Origin: Emydura subglobosa
Taxonomy: Eukaryota; Chordata; Testudines; Chelidae
Reading direction: 5' to 3'
DNA: 64,000 nucleotides
NCBI GenBank assembly: GCA_007922225.1
Contig: ML679968.1
Coordinates: forward strand, 7,866,075-7,930,074
The position numbers and the translations under genes are program-made. Under the pieces are notes generated by a model. The model made no database searches. It saw nothing but the letters and a program-made list of their open reading frames with translations, and was not told where the DNA came from. Below, in pieces: positions 1 through 11,436 of this stretch (within the stretch, counting starts at the first letter, position 1; each line of letters opens with the position of its first letter).

Positions 1-900
1 GCACATATTAATAAATACATTTAGTTCAATAATGATATTGCAGGAAATTGCCATGACAGTCAAATAAACAATTTGGTGAAATTTATATGACTTCCTGAAA
101 TGTTTTGATGTTACCAAATCTGCATATTTAGCTGAAAAAAGCTTAGTGTGAAAAATTCCACCCATTTTTCTGCATTCCCTCCAAAGGAAATATGAAAACT
201 TTAATAAGTTTAAGGTTGTAAAAGTCAAGGTTTTGATAAAACAATATACAATTTTCTGCATTTAAAAATAAAACTGTATCACAGTTTCTCTCTGTCTGTT
301 CTTGTGTCAAACAATATTGTGGTGAGAAGGCAATTGACAACAGTGGGTTAACATTTATGATCCTCATGGAAGATATAAATCTTCAGGGAGAGAACAAGAT
401 GAAGAATTTTTGTTTGATGCATAAAATTAAAGTTTCAGGGATTCTCTTCTAGAAATATCTGAAATACCTGGTGGAAATCTTTGCATTTTAAAAGAATTGA
501 AGATATTTCAAATTTAAAAAACATGAAAAATAATATTAAAATAATATGATTAATAATATTATTAAAAAATATTAGCCTGTGTGGCATTTGTCTGTAATTC
601 TGTTACAATAACTTACCAAGGGGATATACCAAGAAATGTTCAACAAAAGCACAGGTTTCCAATTACATTTATATATTTCCCCAGAATCACCATTGGAAAA
701 TAGCATAAACCCAAAACTGTCTAGCTCTTCACCATGTGTAAGAACAGAGGGACCTTGTTTGCTTCCTACTTTCATCCTTCTCTCCCAAAGCCCTCTTATA
801 CAGCTGTGCTCTTGATGTGCCCCAACAGGGAAAATCAAATATTTGTGTAGATTTTATTACAACACAACTATTGGAAAACTTTCTATGATTCAACTAACAC
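1..900. other. AT-rich unassigned DNA
   Basis: Only short random frames are present. I see no splice-flanked exon, no repeat family I recognise and no RNA gene. Confidence 0.5.
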
Positions 901-904
901 CTCT

Positions 905-1235
905 TCCCCCTGTAACTTACTAGATCTCCCTTGTGTTTCTTCTTCTTCGTCATCCATCTGTTTCATTTATCGGCCTTTACAAGGGATCTTTCTCTTCCCA
1001 CTCCTTCCTCTAACTCTCAGCCTCCATTCACCCCTCGTTTTCTTTCTCTCCTCCCTCTCCTTCTGCATATTTTGTCTTCCCATTCCACTTCTTTTCTCAG
1101 TTCTCTTGTCCTCTTTTTTTCATGCTTTGTCCAATTTTTACGCCTACATTCTCTTTCGCCAATTCTGTCTCTGTCTCTCGTCCCTTCTTTCATTCCTATA
1201 CCTACATTACTCCTCTTCACTCCCTCCCACTACTA
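905..1235 (+). repeat. Pyrimidine-rich tract
   Basis: About 330 bases are dominated by C and T on the plus strand (tctcttccc-like blocks). The minus strand is therefore purine-rich, and the 101-codon and 67-codon frames here (Ser/Leu/Pro-rich on plus, Arg/Lys/Glu-rich on minus) are composition artefacts. Such tracts arise by slippage and can form triplex (H-DNA) structures. No gene is inferred. Confidence 0.75.
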
Positions 1236-1239
1236 GGGG

Positions 1240-1595
1240 TGCAATCTTCTGTAGATAGACATACTAGTAATAATATAAATATATATATGTATAAAAACAA
1301 TATAAAATGCATAATGACAAAATATATGTTATATAAAAGTCTAAACAATAAAGTCAAAATGAAGCACTTCAACCTTTTCTACATGAAACTTTTTGACCTC
1401 CTAGAAACAAAATGTTTTGATGACATTTTTGACAAAAAATGTTGACAAAATTGGTATCTTCCTGCAATATGTTTTGATTTTGTTGAATCATTATTTTCTG
1501 ATGGAGAACTGATCCGTTGGAAATTTTTTCAACTAGTTCTAGCTGCCAGCAAGATAGGGGTGTGTGGGAGGGGAAAGGAGAAAGAGTGTATGTGG
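1240..1595. other. AT-rich DNA with TTTTGACAAAA-like repeats
   Basis: The stretch 1385-1520 holds several near-palindromic blocks built on ttttga and tcaaaa, such as 'acatttttgacaaaaaatg'. Similar blocks recur near 8.6-8.9, 21.4-21.8, 27.0-27.2 and 50.36-50.47 kb. I take it as an old low-complexity interspersed family. Confidence 0.45.
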
Positions 1596-2499
1596 AGTGG
1601 TGGTAGGTGACCAGATCTCAAGAGCAAAATATCAGGACACATGGGGGCGGGGGCAGGGCCCAGGAGCGAGGTAATATATCTTTTCATACATAAACACATT
1701 AAAATGGGTATTAATAGCACAAAAAGTTGTAAAGGAGACATTTTTGTGCTCCAATATCTGCACAGGTCATTAAAGTCATTTTAATGGGTTGAAATCTGAC
1801 CTTGAAGATACATGCTGCATCTTTGTGGTCGCAAATAGAGCAGGGCACAGTCTTGCTAATATCACAGGCTGAACAAAAGGGAATGGCAATACTGTGTGTG
1901 CCCTTGATGTGTACTCAAAGAATAAGACCTGGCTACCTGTGCCAACTAGGTCGTTGGTTTCTATCAGCTCCTTGCTGAAGTTGTTGTTCAGGCAAGAGAC
2001 TGAGTCTTGCTTGAGTGAGAGCTGCAGAATCAGGTCTGATCTATGGATTTTCAGCCATTGATTGTGGGTGAGTTATCCAAGCTCTCTTTTAGCAGAAATG
2101 GCTGATTTCCAATGCTCAAATATTAATACTCATACTTTGTTAATGGTTACAGAATCCATGTGTGAAAAAGGAACTAGACTACAGTTCATTTAATCATGTC
2201 TCCCCTTTGTTATCACTGCTTTAAGACCCAGGTGCCTTTCAAAATGATAGAACTATGTAGGCATTCAAAAGTGACAAGCCATCCGCCCCATACAATAAGT
2301 CAAAACGCCCTATTCCTAAGGAGGACTAAGAGTCCAGCCTGTAACATTTCCATGTTTCCCTGGCACAGTTTGAAGGCTGGGTGCAGAGATACACTAAACA
2401 AATAACATGGGTAAAGAGTGCAGTTTTTTATTCAGTCAATAACTCAACTGCACAGTTTGCATACCTGTCAGATGTGCCAGCAGTCAGTCTCATATTGCT

Positions 2500-3420
2500 T
2501 TGACGACTTTGCCATAATCATGACTTGCCTCTGGGTAATCACAAAGCTGTAGAAGTCCTTGCAACTCATCTAGCAATTCGTTTTGACAAGGGCTTCACAC
2601 TGAACTAAATCTATGCTGCTTTGATTCTGGACATCTGTCCATACACCTTTCATGAACAGCATCCACAGAGATTTTGGACACTCATTACTGCCCAAAGAAA
2701 CAAAGTAGCTCTTAACAGCCTGCCACTTATTTACAAGCCTGTTACAGCTGAGAAAAGACTCAACCAGTGTGTTGGAATATGGCGCAGTAAAGTGCCATAC
2801 TCCATATCCACAAAATCAAACATAACCTTCAGTGCTGTTGCTCTTTTAGCAGAACTGCTGAAATGACTGAAGGTTTTAATCACCAGAGTCTCGGTGTCAA
2901 CTCGCAGGGTATTGCTAGCATGTTTCACAGCATTGTGCACAACATGGGCCGGGGAGTTTGCAGGCAAGATATTTTCATTTCATTTTTATTTTGAATGCTG
3001 GTACACTGATCGTCACTTTCACATTTGAATTATAAGCACAGTAGGAAGACATTTTGTGCAGGTCTAGTTTGTGTGTTGCACGTTTTTCAAGTAATGTGTT
3101 GGTTATTGCTTCTGCAGTCTCTTCGCTTTGCTCATACAAGTCTAACAGTTTATCTTGGACCACATGTTCAGGTATCCAATATCTCAGTGATAAGAGAGAA
3201 ATTTTCATGTTGCCCTTGTTAGATGTGGAAACTGAGAAATAGTCACAGTATTGCTTGCTGAGGTCTTTTAAAAATTCTGTCGAAAGTGGTGGCAACACAT
3301 TTTTGATGAATGCCTCTGCTTTAGTCTAGCCACAGCTGACGTACTTCGCAATCCTTGAATCTGGATACCAGGTCAGTGCCAGTTTAAATTCAGAGTCACA
3401 CAAGTGACAGGAGTGTTGAT
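2500..3420 (-). pseudogene. hAT-family transposase pseudogene
   Basis: Reading the minus strand from 3420 down, three pieces follow in the order expected of ZBED-like hAT transposases. The first is a CxxC-containing segment with '[15 protein letters not shown]' (about 3400-3260). The second is a 107-codon frame at 3298-2975. The third is a frame at 2967-2731 with '[14 protein letters not shown]', '[11 protein letters not shown]' and '[10 protein letters not shown]', which resembles the hAT RNase H-like core block with the HxxHN and TRWLSL signatures. A weaker continuation reaches about 2500. Stops and frame changes separate the pieces (a stop lies just upstream of the TKAEAF segment), and the usual TRWLS arginine is His. 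The relic is inactive. A domesticated gene is unlikely because the frame is broken repeatedly. Confidence 0.7.
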
Positions 3421-4049
3421 GGACTACTTGTATGGTACATTGAGTTAGCTCAGCAGTGGTAACCTAGTTATTGAAGGATTCATTTGGCCTGCTGAATAAA
3501 ATCAAGACCAGGATAGTGCTCTTGTGAGTCTTGCTGTTTTGTTCATGATTTTTTGAATCAGCATGATGTTTAACATCAGACTCACTCCCATGGAAATGCT
3601 AAATTCCTTCCCGAATGCTTTACAAAGGCTCTTGAATCACACTCATAGGATTTCCAAACCCAGGGGTAAGTGTTTTCCAATTCTGTCCTGTATCTGCACT
3701 TTTATGTTTTTTGGTAGTTGGCTCCTCCTCACTTGCTATTGCCATTTTGGGGTCTTCAGCTGAAGATGGTTAGCTAGCAGCTGAAAAGAATGACACAGTC
3801 TCTGTATGCCTACACGTATTATTGTGTGTCCACTGTAGCTGTGCTGCAGTAAGCATTGTGGTTCAGAACTGTAATGCAAACTACATATCCCTACTGTATA
3901 TTGTGTTACACTGGAAAACTACCTGAAAAAACAAAATTCCCAGCAGATAACTTAGAGCACATTCAGGTCCAGGTTTAACAAATAGAACATCCCAAATCAC
4001 TAATTTTCTATTTCACCACCAAAGATTATGTCAAGGAGGATGACATATT

Positions 4050-4430
4050 GCTTCATCCCTGAGGCAGGGGGACTGGAGCTCTCAAGAGAGGTGGAGGGAC
4101 GTGGAGCTCCGCCGCCGCAAGGGGGATCTGGAGCTCCCTGCCCCCGTAGGTGGTGGGGGCACCTGGAGCAGAACTCCCAACCACTGCAGGCAGTGGGGGA
4201 ATCTGGAGCTCCCTAACTTCATGGGTTTTAAGGAGATCTTGAGCTGAACTCCAGAGCTCTTTACCTCTGCGGACAGCGGGGGGACCCTGAGCTGAGCTCA
4301 TAGCTGCCATGGGAGGCAGGGGGACCCCGAGCTCTCTGCCTCCCTCCATGGTATAGGTGGAGGGGGGATCTGGAGCTCCCTGCCACTGCAGTGGGGCCGC
4401 CCACAGTGGCTGGGAGCTCCAGGTCCCCCT
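4050..4430 (+). repeat. Degenerate GC-rich tandem array inside the hAT relic
   Basis: Units of about 55-65 bases repeat the core 'gggggatctggagctccctg' with variations at about 4070, 4120, 4190, 4280, 4325 and 4365. The 170-codon minus-strand frame across it is Pro/Leu-rich and follows the repeats, so I do not call it a gene. It is strongly richer in G+C than its surroundings. Confidence 0.7.
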
Positions 4431-4689
4431 GTGACAGCTAGGAACTGAATATTGGGACAAAAGGTGTCTTGTTTGTACATCAATTGGGACATGGGACAAA
4501 GGGTTGAATATCGGGACAGTCCTGATTATATCAGGAAGTCTGGTCACCCTAGATGGTGGGGGCAAATTACTGAGCCGCTGTTAAGGAGTGCACATGGAGA
4601 AGAGCCAGCACTACCAGAAGTATGGTCACAGAAAGCTGTGCCCCTAAAAGTTACCAAATGCTTTGTCCTTTACAGAGCGTAGGAACGTA

Positions 4690-4990
4690 CTGTATCAGAT
4701 ATAAGGTCCATCTATTCCAGTATCATGGTTCTGACAGTGGCCAGTACCAGATGCTTCAGAGGAAGGCGTAAGATCTCTACAGTAGGCAGATGTGAAATAA
4801 TCTGTCCCAGACAAGACAATTTGGAATTTTGTATGTGCACAGAACCTAGTATTTCCAATTCAGGTGGTAGATAGAGGTGTGTAGGACAGTTATATAATAG
4901 ATACATTTGTAAAAGGATGCTTTCAGAAGCTGCTGAAAGCAGTGTCCTGTCCTTTGGGGTGCTCAGATTGTCATCAGTCAATAAGAGTTG
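4690..4990 (-). mobile_element. CR1 LINE 3'-end fragment
   Basis: The segment 4705-4770 carries 'ggtccatctattccagtat' and 'cagtggccagtaccagatgc'. This is the reverse complement of the CR1 3' region that appears on the plus strand near 35.28-35.37 kb (agatggaccattggtc; the cactatcaactgtcagaag region). The stretch further right is too diverged to place firmly. Confidence 0.6.
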
Positions 4991-7135
4991 CATGTGATGA
5001 TGCAATATTTCCTATAACCTAATAGTTATAGGTTGAATATGTTGCCACTTGAGAACATGCAGGATAATTTTGAGGGTGGAGTTCTTTGAAAGACCATAGA
5101 AATTACATCTGCAAGCAGTTTAATTAATTTCGTATTAATCTCATCTGTTTTTCTTAGTCTCCTCCATGCACTTACTGCTCCAAACACAAGATATCTCTGA
5201 TTTCTTGTTTTGTTTCTTATTTATTATTTGCCTTATACTTGTAATTAGATTTGTTAACATTAGGCTTTGATATGTGACAAGATCTCTATAGTGGCTCAAA
5301 AAGAGGTTTTTACAATTATAATAAATATAGTAAATTATATTACTTCTACTTGTTCTTTTGATTGAAGTACCATACAAATGGTTCAAGTAGAATGTCACAG
5401 GAATTATTTTGCTCATTTTATTAATATATCTGTGTAGTTTTGCTTGGAAATAAATTCTTGTTCTGCCAAGACAGAAATAAAAATGTGTTCCATTTTATTA
5501 AAATTTGAGAATATCTCAATAAAAATGGTCTGGTGGCAATCAATAGCTGTATCTGCTACTGAAAAAACTGCCCATACAGTCAATAAACACTAGCAACTAA
5601 TTCATAGTGAACAAAATACCCACTCTGAACATCTGTCCTTAACTGAAATCAAACACAATCACTTTTGAGGTTCAAAAATAAATTGGTTAGGTTTTTATTT
5701 CTCCCCATTTTTAGACATTGCTAAATTTCTGGAATCCAGTTGGAAACAAAAGGAGAGGTGCTAAAATATCACAAGAAAAGCAGATTTCTGAACCAAGGTT
5801 TAGCTAAGAACAGTGCCCTGTCCTTTGGGGGGCTAAAAGATTTAAACATAGGTGTCTAAAATTAGGCACCTAAAACCACGTATAGGAACTTAAACAAGTG
5901 ATCTGATTTTCAGATGTGCTGTGTATCTATATCTATTATTGAAGTTCATGGATATTTAAGAGGTTGGGATGCTTCAGACCTGGTGCAGGTGTGATCAAAT
6001 ACCCTGGAGAGCACTGATGAGTCCATCCACCTCAGCTGCGAGCAGAGTTCAAATGGTTGTTTTTCTCTCTGCCTCCTGCATGAAGTCCTTATCTCATTTA
6101 AAGATGCAAAAACACCTAGCTGTGGTCAGAAATCTGGACCCTATTACGTGCCGACTTGGAGCAACAATGGGCATTCTATATGTGCTGTCAATGCCAAATC
6201 CTGAACATAAAATGGTTTGACTTTGTGCAATATGTCATTATCTTTCAGAGATCTGACTTTCCTTCAATATCTCATTATATTCAAAAGCAGCTTTGTATCA
6301 TCTTCAGCCATGTTGCCAGGTTGGATAAAAACTCCACATCACAGTGTTCTCTTAAATTCTCCATCAACATGCAAAGGGGTACATGCCCTGACCCTATCTA
6401 ATACTACCTGCAGGGTGTCCCAGAGATTCATGGATTCACAGAGATTAGCCTGATCTGGGAACTTCACTACACAATGCGACACCATCTATTGTGGTCACTC
6501 TGGCTAATGCAGCAGTTCTCAGTGGATTATACGTGTCTGATGATGATGCTTCAGACAGAAACATCTTATCCATTATAAAACAAATCAAACCAATCTTCTG
6601 AACACTTGAGGGGTCACCCATCTCTACAATATACACAGTATTACATTTCTTAAGGGGGCTATTATGGATATATTCTTCCTTAGGTTTTATACCACAGTAT
6701 ACTCTGTAGTGTTGAACAACATATCATTTAGTGTAACTGCCTTGAAGTCCTGGCAATCAGAACTGATTTATTTAATTCAGTGCAACTGGAAGACTTATGA
6801 TGTCATTCTTTGTTGTGTTAGAGACATAACATTAAATATGGGTAATATTACAAGGATTCCCAACATAACTTATTTCATACTTGACTGCATGTCGCTGTTT
6901 GTTTTGGTTAATAGTCGACCAGAAGACAAATTAGATAAATAAATGAATAAATAAATAAAAACTGCTCCTGCAGTGCTGGAATTCCCTTTGAGCATCAATA
7001 TGATCATAGAAAATTGTACTTTGCCAAAATCAATCAGATAAGGATACCTCTTGGGAGAAGGATTACTGAGTTTCCATTACTTGCTGTTATTGATCCAGCA
7101 TCATAACAAAAGAGCCATACTTAAATGTAACAATT
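4991..7135. other. Unassigned DNA with one short MITE-like piece
   Basis: Most of this is AT-rich sequence without a recognisable gene. The segment 5845-5920 has 'aaattaggcacctaaaacc', matching the ttaggtgcctaaa hairpin family also seen near 24.2 and 28.24 kb. Frames at 5969-6453 (plus) and 6445-6636 (minus) are not recognised and lack exon-like borders. An AATA-type microsatellite sits at about 6940-6960. Confidence 0.45.
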
Positions 7136-7137
7136 TG

Positions 7138-7250
7138 TGGGGAATGGGATGGCTCAGGAAATTGGTAATGGATTAAGACTTTTTCACCTCTACGTCACAG
7201 TTTGAATCCAGGAGGCTTGGGGGGCACTGGGCTCATAGTGCTGTTTTTGT
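7138..7250 (+). mobile_element. tRNA-derived SINE with A-box and B-box-like sites
   Basis: The start 'gggatggctcaggaaattgg' fits a Pol III A box (TGGCTCAGGAA). About 40 bases later 'cagtttgaatcc' fits a degenerate B box (consensus GGTTCGANTCC). The spacing is tRNA-like but the cloverleaf arms do not pair well, so this is a SINE head rather than a working tRNA gene. Confidence 0.5.
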
Positions 7251-7455
7251 TGTTAGTAACAAAAGGGAAAATAGAATGTTTGAAATAAAATGTTTCAGGT
7301 ATTCCATATGTGGATTCATGTTTCACTAATTTCCTAGAATGTTCTGAATCTTTGTAGAATCTTGTGGAACCTTCCAGACTTTCTGAGAACTACATTTTCT
7401 TCAAACCCCCTAGAATCATGTCAGCTGTGCCCTGGAGGATATATTTGCTTGTACA
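7243..7455 (+). repeat. Dispersed repeat, copy 1
   Basis: This aligns in the same orientation with 13113-13320. Shared blocks include 'ctgtttttgttgttag', 'aaaatgtttcaggtatt' and 'ccagactttctgagaact'. By eye about four fifths of bases agree. The family is not identified; an old LTR is possible. Confidence 0.75.
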
Positions 7456-7509
7456 TAGCATGAATCCATTTGAAAGTCATCATTGTCTGAAGATTGATTG
7501 GATGCCTAC

Positions 7510-7636
7510 ATGAATTGAATTATCGGTCTCAGCTCCATTCCTTAGGGACTGGTGACCACCTCACCACAACCTATAATATAAATGGCACTAGTGGCAATCT
7601 TGTTAACAATCAAAGAGACCGACAATTGAATTGGTA
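7510..7636. repeat. Inverted-repeat (MITE-like) element
   Basis: The arm 'aattgaattatcggtctc' (about 7513-7530) pairs with 'gagaccgacaattgaatt' (about 7616-7633), one mismatch in 18. About 85 bases lie between them. Confidence 0.55.
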
Positions 7637-7639
7637 AGA

Positions 7640-9240
7640 AGACTAAAATATTCTCAGAGATGGTTCCTTCTAAACAGGGTTGAAGTAAAGTACGGAGAAA
7701 GCTACTGACAATACTGTACCCATTCAGAGTATTAAAAGGGGGCTAAATTCTGTAGAAGTGTCAATCCATGCATATTTCACAAGTAGTGTGTTTACTCTCC
7801 AAAATGTAGCATACATTTCCCAATTGGTGGGGGTGAGAAGAGAGTCCTAGGCTCCATTGGACTCCCAAGGCCAACTGAGCTTTTGGGTAAAACCTCTGTT
7901 TCTTCCGTAGGGAAGCACAAATCCCCAAAACAAGAATTTGAAGGAAGCATTGAGAGGAAGACCTTATGGAGTTTTTCTTCTACTGGCCTTTCATGTGGGT
8001 TTTTTGAAACAGGGTCCTGTGTTTTTTGTACCAAGGCATGAAATGTTATGTGATATTGCATGCCATACAATGCCAGCTAAAAAATCTCTCTCTCCCAAAG
8101 CACATGAGAAATATTGTCGTGAGGAAAGATCTATTACCAATTTGTTACAGAAAAAGGATTTAGTAAGTTTCTATCCTAACTCTGATCTTGCCTACCATAG
8201 AGCAGTTTTCTCTTGATACGTACATGATTAATGATGCAGATGACATTGTCGCTGATGGGAGAGCTGCACTTCATTTGGGAAATATTTAGTATTTCATCTC
8301 TTTAAAATATATATGTTGAAATATTCTATTAATGTCACCTTGTGCTGTGGCTCCCAGCAGATTTATAATGTTAAGCAATGTCTTTCTGAGCCAATACAAT
8401 GCTTAGATAGGAGATATCTGTGAGTTCGAGGTATTTCTGAAAACTCTGCTGAATATTCAGCAGATTACACTTCCCCTCTGTGTCACTAATGAATCAATAT
8501 CCCAGCACAATGTTAAGGAATTTGGGGTTGCTGGAAGTCCTGTCTTTTGAATTAAATGTAAAACAAGATCTTGATTAGAGCTGGTTGGAAAATGGAATTT
8601 TCATCCGACAGGAAACTCTGATACTTATTTCTGTCCTGAATCAGAACATGAATACAATAACTTTAGACAGAAATTAAACATTTCAACATTTACAAATAAA
8701 AATGCTCATTTTGATACATTAATTCAAAGGGTTTTTTTAATCTGTTTTTCCTGATGGAAAATCAAAAACTTTCATAAATATCGACATTTTCCTGCGGAAA
8801 ATTTTTATTTTCATGAAACCACATTTTCCAACAGGAAAATTTTTTTTGTTCAAATTTTGTTTTTGTTCAGCCTTTGACTATTTATTATAATTAATTTATG
8901 CTCAAATAACAGCACAAATAATCACATTCTGCCTGCCTAAATTCCCTACACAGTGTCAGTTGGATACAGTATCCTTCTTTATGTCGTTTTCTGATTTGTG
9001 ATAAAGTAATGCTGTGTCCTGTTAAAACAAGTATTGAATTTCACTCTAGACATTGTTGGATTTCAAGGATAGAAGATGTGGTCCTACTTGATATTTTGGA
9101 AAGCATTTAAGTTATAAAAGTGCTACACAAATAGCATACAGTCATTCTTATCACTGCTATGGTAGCTACCCTAATTTACTTTTGTTTTTACAGCAGGATG
9201 AAGTAGAAACTATCAGGAAATCCAGGTTAAGAACCAATTT
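7640..9240. other. Unassigned DNA with AT-rich palindromic repeat
   Basis: No gene is seen. The segment 8580-8880 holds repeated 'ggaaaattttt' and 'tttttcctgatggaaa' blocks in both orientations, the same AT-rich family noted near 1.4, 21.5 and 27.1 kb. Confidence 0.45.
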
Positions 9241-9244
9241 TTTT

Positions 9245-9305
9245 TTAGAAGTATCCACTAATTTCAGGTTCCCATATTGAGACACCTTAAGCCTGATTTT
9301 CAGAG
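9245..9305. repeat. Half copy of a fold-back element
   Basis: 'tccactaatttcaggttcccatattgagacaccttaa' is closely similar to the left arm of the fold-back element at 12743-12880. Confidence 0.5.
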
Positions 9306-9984
9306 ATATTAGGATTTCCTTCAAGACCTTTTTTTACTTGGCTTCCCAAGAACTCAGTTCAGCTCCAAGCTTTGTCACTCATGTATCTTTATTTGGCATT
9401 CAGCAGTGCTACTCTAAGTTGATCAGACTCAAATGCAGGGGGGATGCAGGATACATCATAGCTCCAAAGTTACACATAAAACTTCTCCCTTTATATACAT
9501 TACATATCTCATTGGATTTATTATATATTGCATTAGACCTTTTTGGATTGACTTGGTTACTTTGCAGGAACCAGTCCCTATGCAACACGTGGTGTCCACG
9601 CACTATCCATGCTTCAGCTTCCTCTTTACCTCATCTCTACATTCCTAATGTATTTTGTCCCTTGTTATTGATTTCATAGTAAACATTCCCTGTGTGTTCT
9701 CCCTATTACCTTAGTTGGCTCAGGCATTCTGTCTTCTTAGCCCACTGACCTATTATCTTATTTAGCACAAACCTGAATATTCATTTACATCCCTAATTCT
9801 ATCTTCCAAAAACTGAGGTCTCCATCCATGTGTTAATTACCCATGTTAGGCCAGGCCTTAGCTGCAAGAGGTGGTGAGCGTTTGGACTTCCCTGGAGTTA
9901 AGTTGAGATGTGGGTACTCAGTGCCTCTGAAAATGAGGGCTGTGGTGTTTCAAACTGGACACCCAAAACCTGAAGTGAATGGAC

Positions 9985-10300
9985 TCTTGTGACGGGAAAT
10001 ATAAACCCTGCATCAGGGGTGAAGGGGTTACAGAGCTTCTGCAAACAATGATGGCCCTGCCCCTTCAGACCTGTCAGTCATATCTGGGGTAGAATAAGGG
10101 ATTAAAAGCAGAAAATCCCAAGCAGTTGCTGGGTTGCTCTGGGAGCAGACATGGCTCTCAGTGCCCAAGAGAAACCTTCAGGGGAACTGCCCTCACATAA
10201 GCTATTCACCAATGACCCCCATGCCAACAAGGAGATAACCCCTTTGGGGCTAGGGAACCTGAGACTATACTAAAGGAATTAGGTGAGTGGAAGCCAGGAG
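9985..10300 (+). mobile_element. LTR-like repeat fragment
   Basis: A stretch richer in G+C than its flanks carries 'aaccctgcatcaggggtgaa' and a TATA-like 'gggattaaaagcag'. It resembles, from memory only, sauropsid LTR sequence. Ends and duplications were not found. Confidence 0.3.
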
Positions 10301-11401
10301 GTCCATTCACTTCAAACACAGTCAGAATAGTTGATTCAATTTTCTATCACAGAGACCCTGTTTAGGCAGACGGGGATATTCTATGAATTTTTCAGTGTCC
10401 AGACAGTAGGGGGCACCTGTCAGCACCCTGAGAACTGAAAATACTTCTGAAAATTTTGGTCTAAACTAGTAAAGGGGCTGATATAGCCAAATGAAGAATC
10501 CCTTTTTTGGAGGCAGGGGATGGCAAGGAATGATATACCATCAATAATACATCTTCCACTCACTTTTTATTGTGCTCTATGCTATCCTTCAATCCCCAAA
10601 GTGACCTAATCATGGATTCGTTTACAAATGAAAGCAAATCCTCACCTCAGACCTTCCCATTTCCCAAATGGTCTTCTCTCCTCACTGTATTTTGTTTTCC
10701 ACCTGCAGAATTAACATTGGACATGAAAAGTGGAACCCATATGAATTAATGTACAAATGAAACACCTTAAACCATTGTTTCCAATTTGTATTAATGTTTT
10801 CCAGCTGATTTTCTACTTTTCTAAGGAATATAAACAAGGAATTTCATATGTGCTCCCCTGTGAGCCCCCAAAACTTTTTTGCTGAACAGAAAAAATAGTA
10901 AATCCAACTAGCCAGCAGATATTTAATCCCATTTCTTCCCTCCAGATTGTCTGGAATTTGATATTCTCTCAAAGTAATGACTGCAACTGCCTGCAAATAA
11001 TTTATAAAATAAGTGTGCATTCTTCCCCAAGTGTACCTCTGTAGTCCCAAACAATGGCTGAATTTTTCACCTTCTGTCTGACACTTGCCATTCTATAGCT
11101 ATAGTAACTTAATGCTCTTTCATCCCCTGCTCTCCTGAGAGTGAAATCACGATGGATATGTTTGTCACCATGGTAGCAAAACAGTACACGTATTTTAACC
11201 ATAGCAGATGCATAGACTGTAAATCCCAGATTTCTTTGTTTTTGGAGAGCTTTGTGGTGGCTCACATAACTATAAGCCCCAGTATAAAAAGAATGAAAGT
11301 GAAATGCTAAGTGAAGCAGCATTTTCTACCTCAGGTTATATTTCCCCTGAGTGTTGGCAGATGGCTAGTTACTGTATTTTTTCTGGGCCAGACAATGGAA
11401 G

Positions 11402-11436
<35 letters not shown>

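Larger units (their letters stand above)
1604..4551 (-). mobile_element. Decayed hAT DNA transposon (about 2.95 kb)
   Basis: The left end begins 'taggtgaccagat' at 1604. The right end finishes 'tctggtcaccctA' at 4551, which is its inverted complement apart from one extra G. hAT elements typically end in C/TAGGG...CCCTA and make 8-bp target duplications. Here the flanks are agtggtgg (1596-1603) and gatggtgg (4552-4559), matching at 6 of 8 positions. A transposase relic lies between the ends on the minus strand (about 2500-3420), and a GC-rich tandem array fills 4050-4430. The ends also resemble a common short sauropsid repeat carrying 'ggtgaccaga', so two separate short copies flanking unrelated DNA is the main alternative. 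Confidence 0.55.

Noticed and set aside
4053..4565. 170-codon minus-strand frame
   Set aside because: It lies across the GC-rich tandem array and is Pro/Leu-rich with repeated units; composition explains it.
5969..6636. Cluster of frames suggestive of a retroelement relic
   Set aside because: I tried to read both strands as Gypsy RNase H or a transposase but found no conserved block.
7138..7215. tRNA gene
   Set aside because: A- and B-box-like sites are present but the acceptor and anticodon arms do not pair; better as a SINE head.
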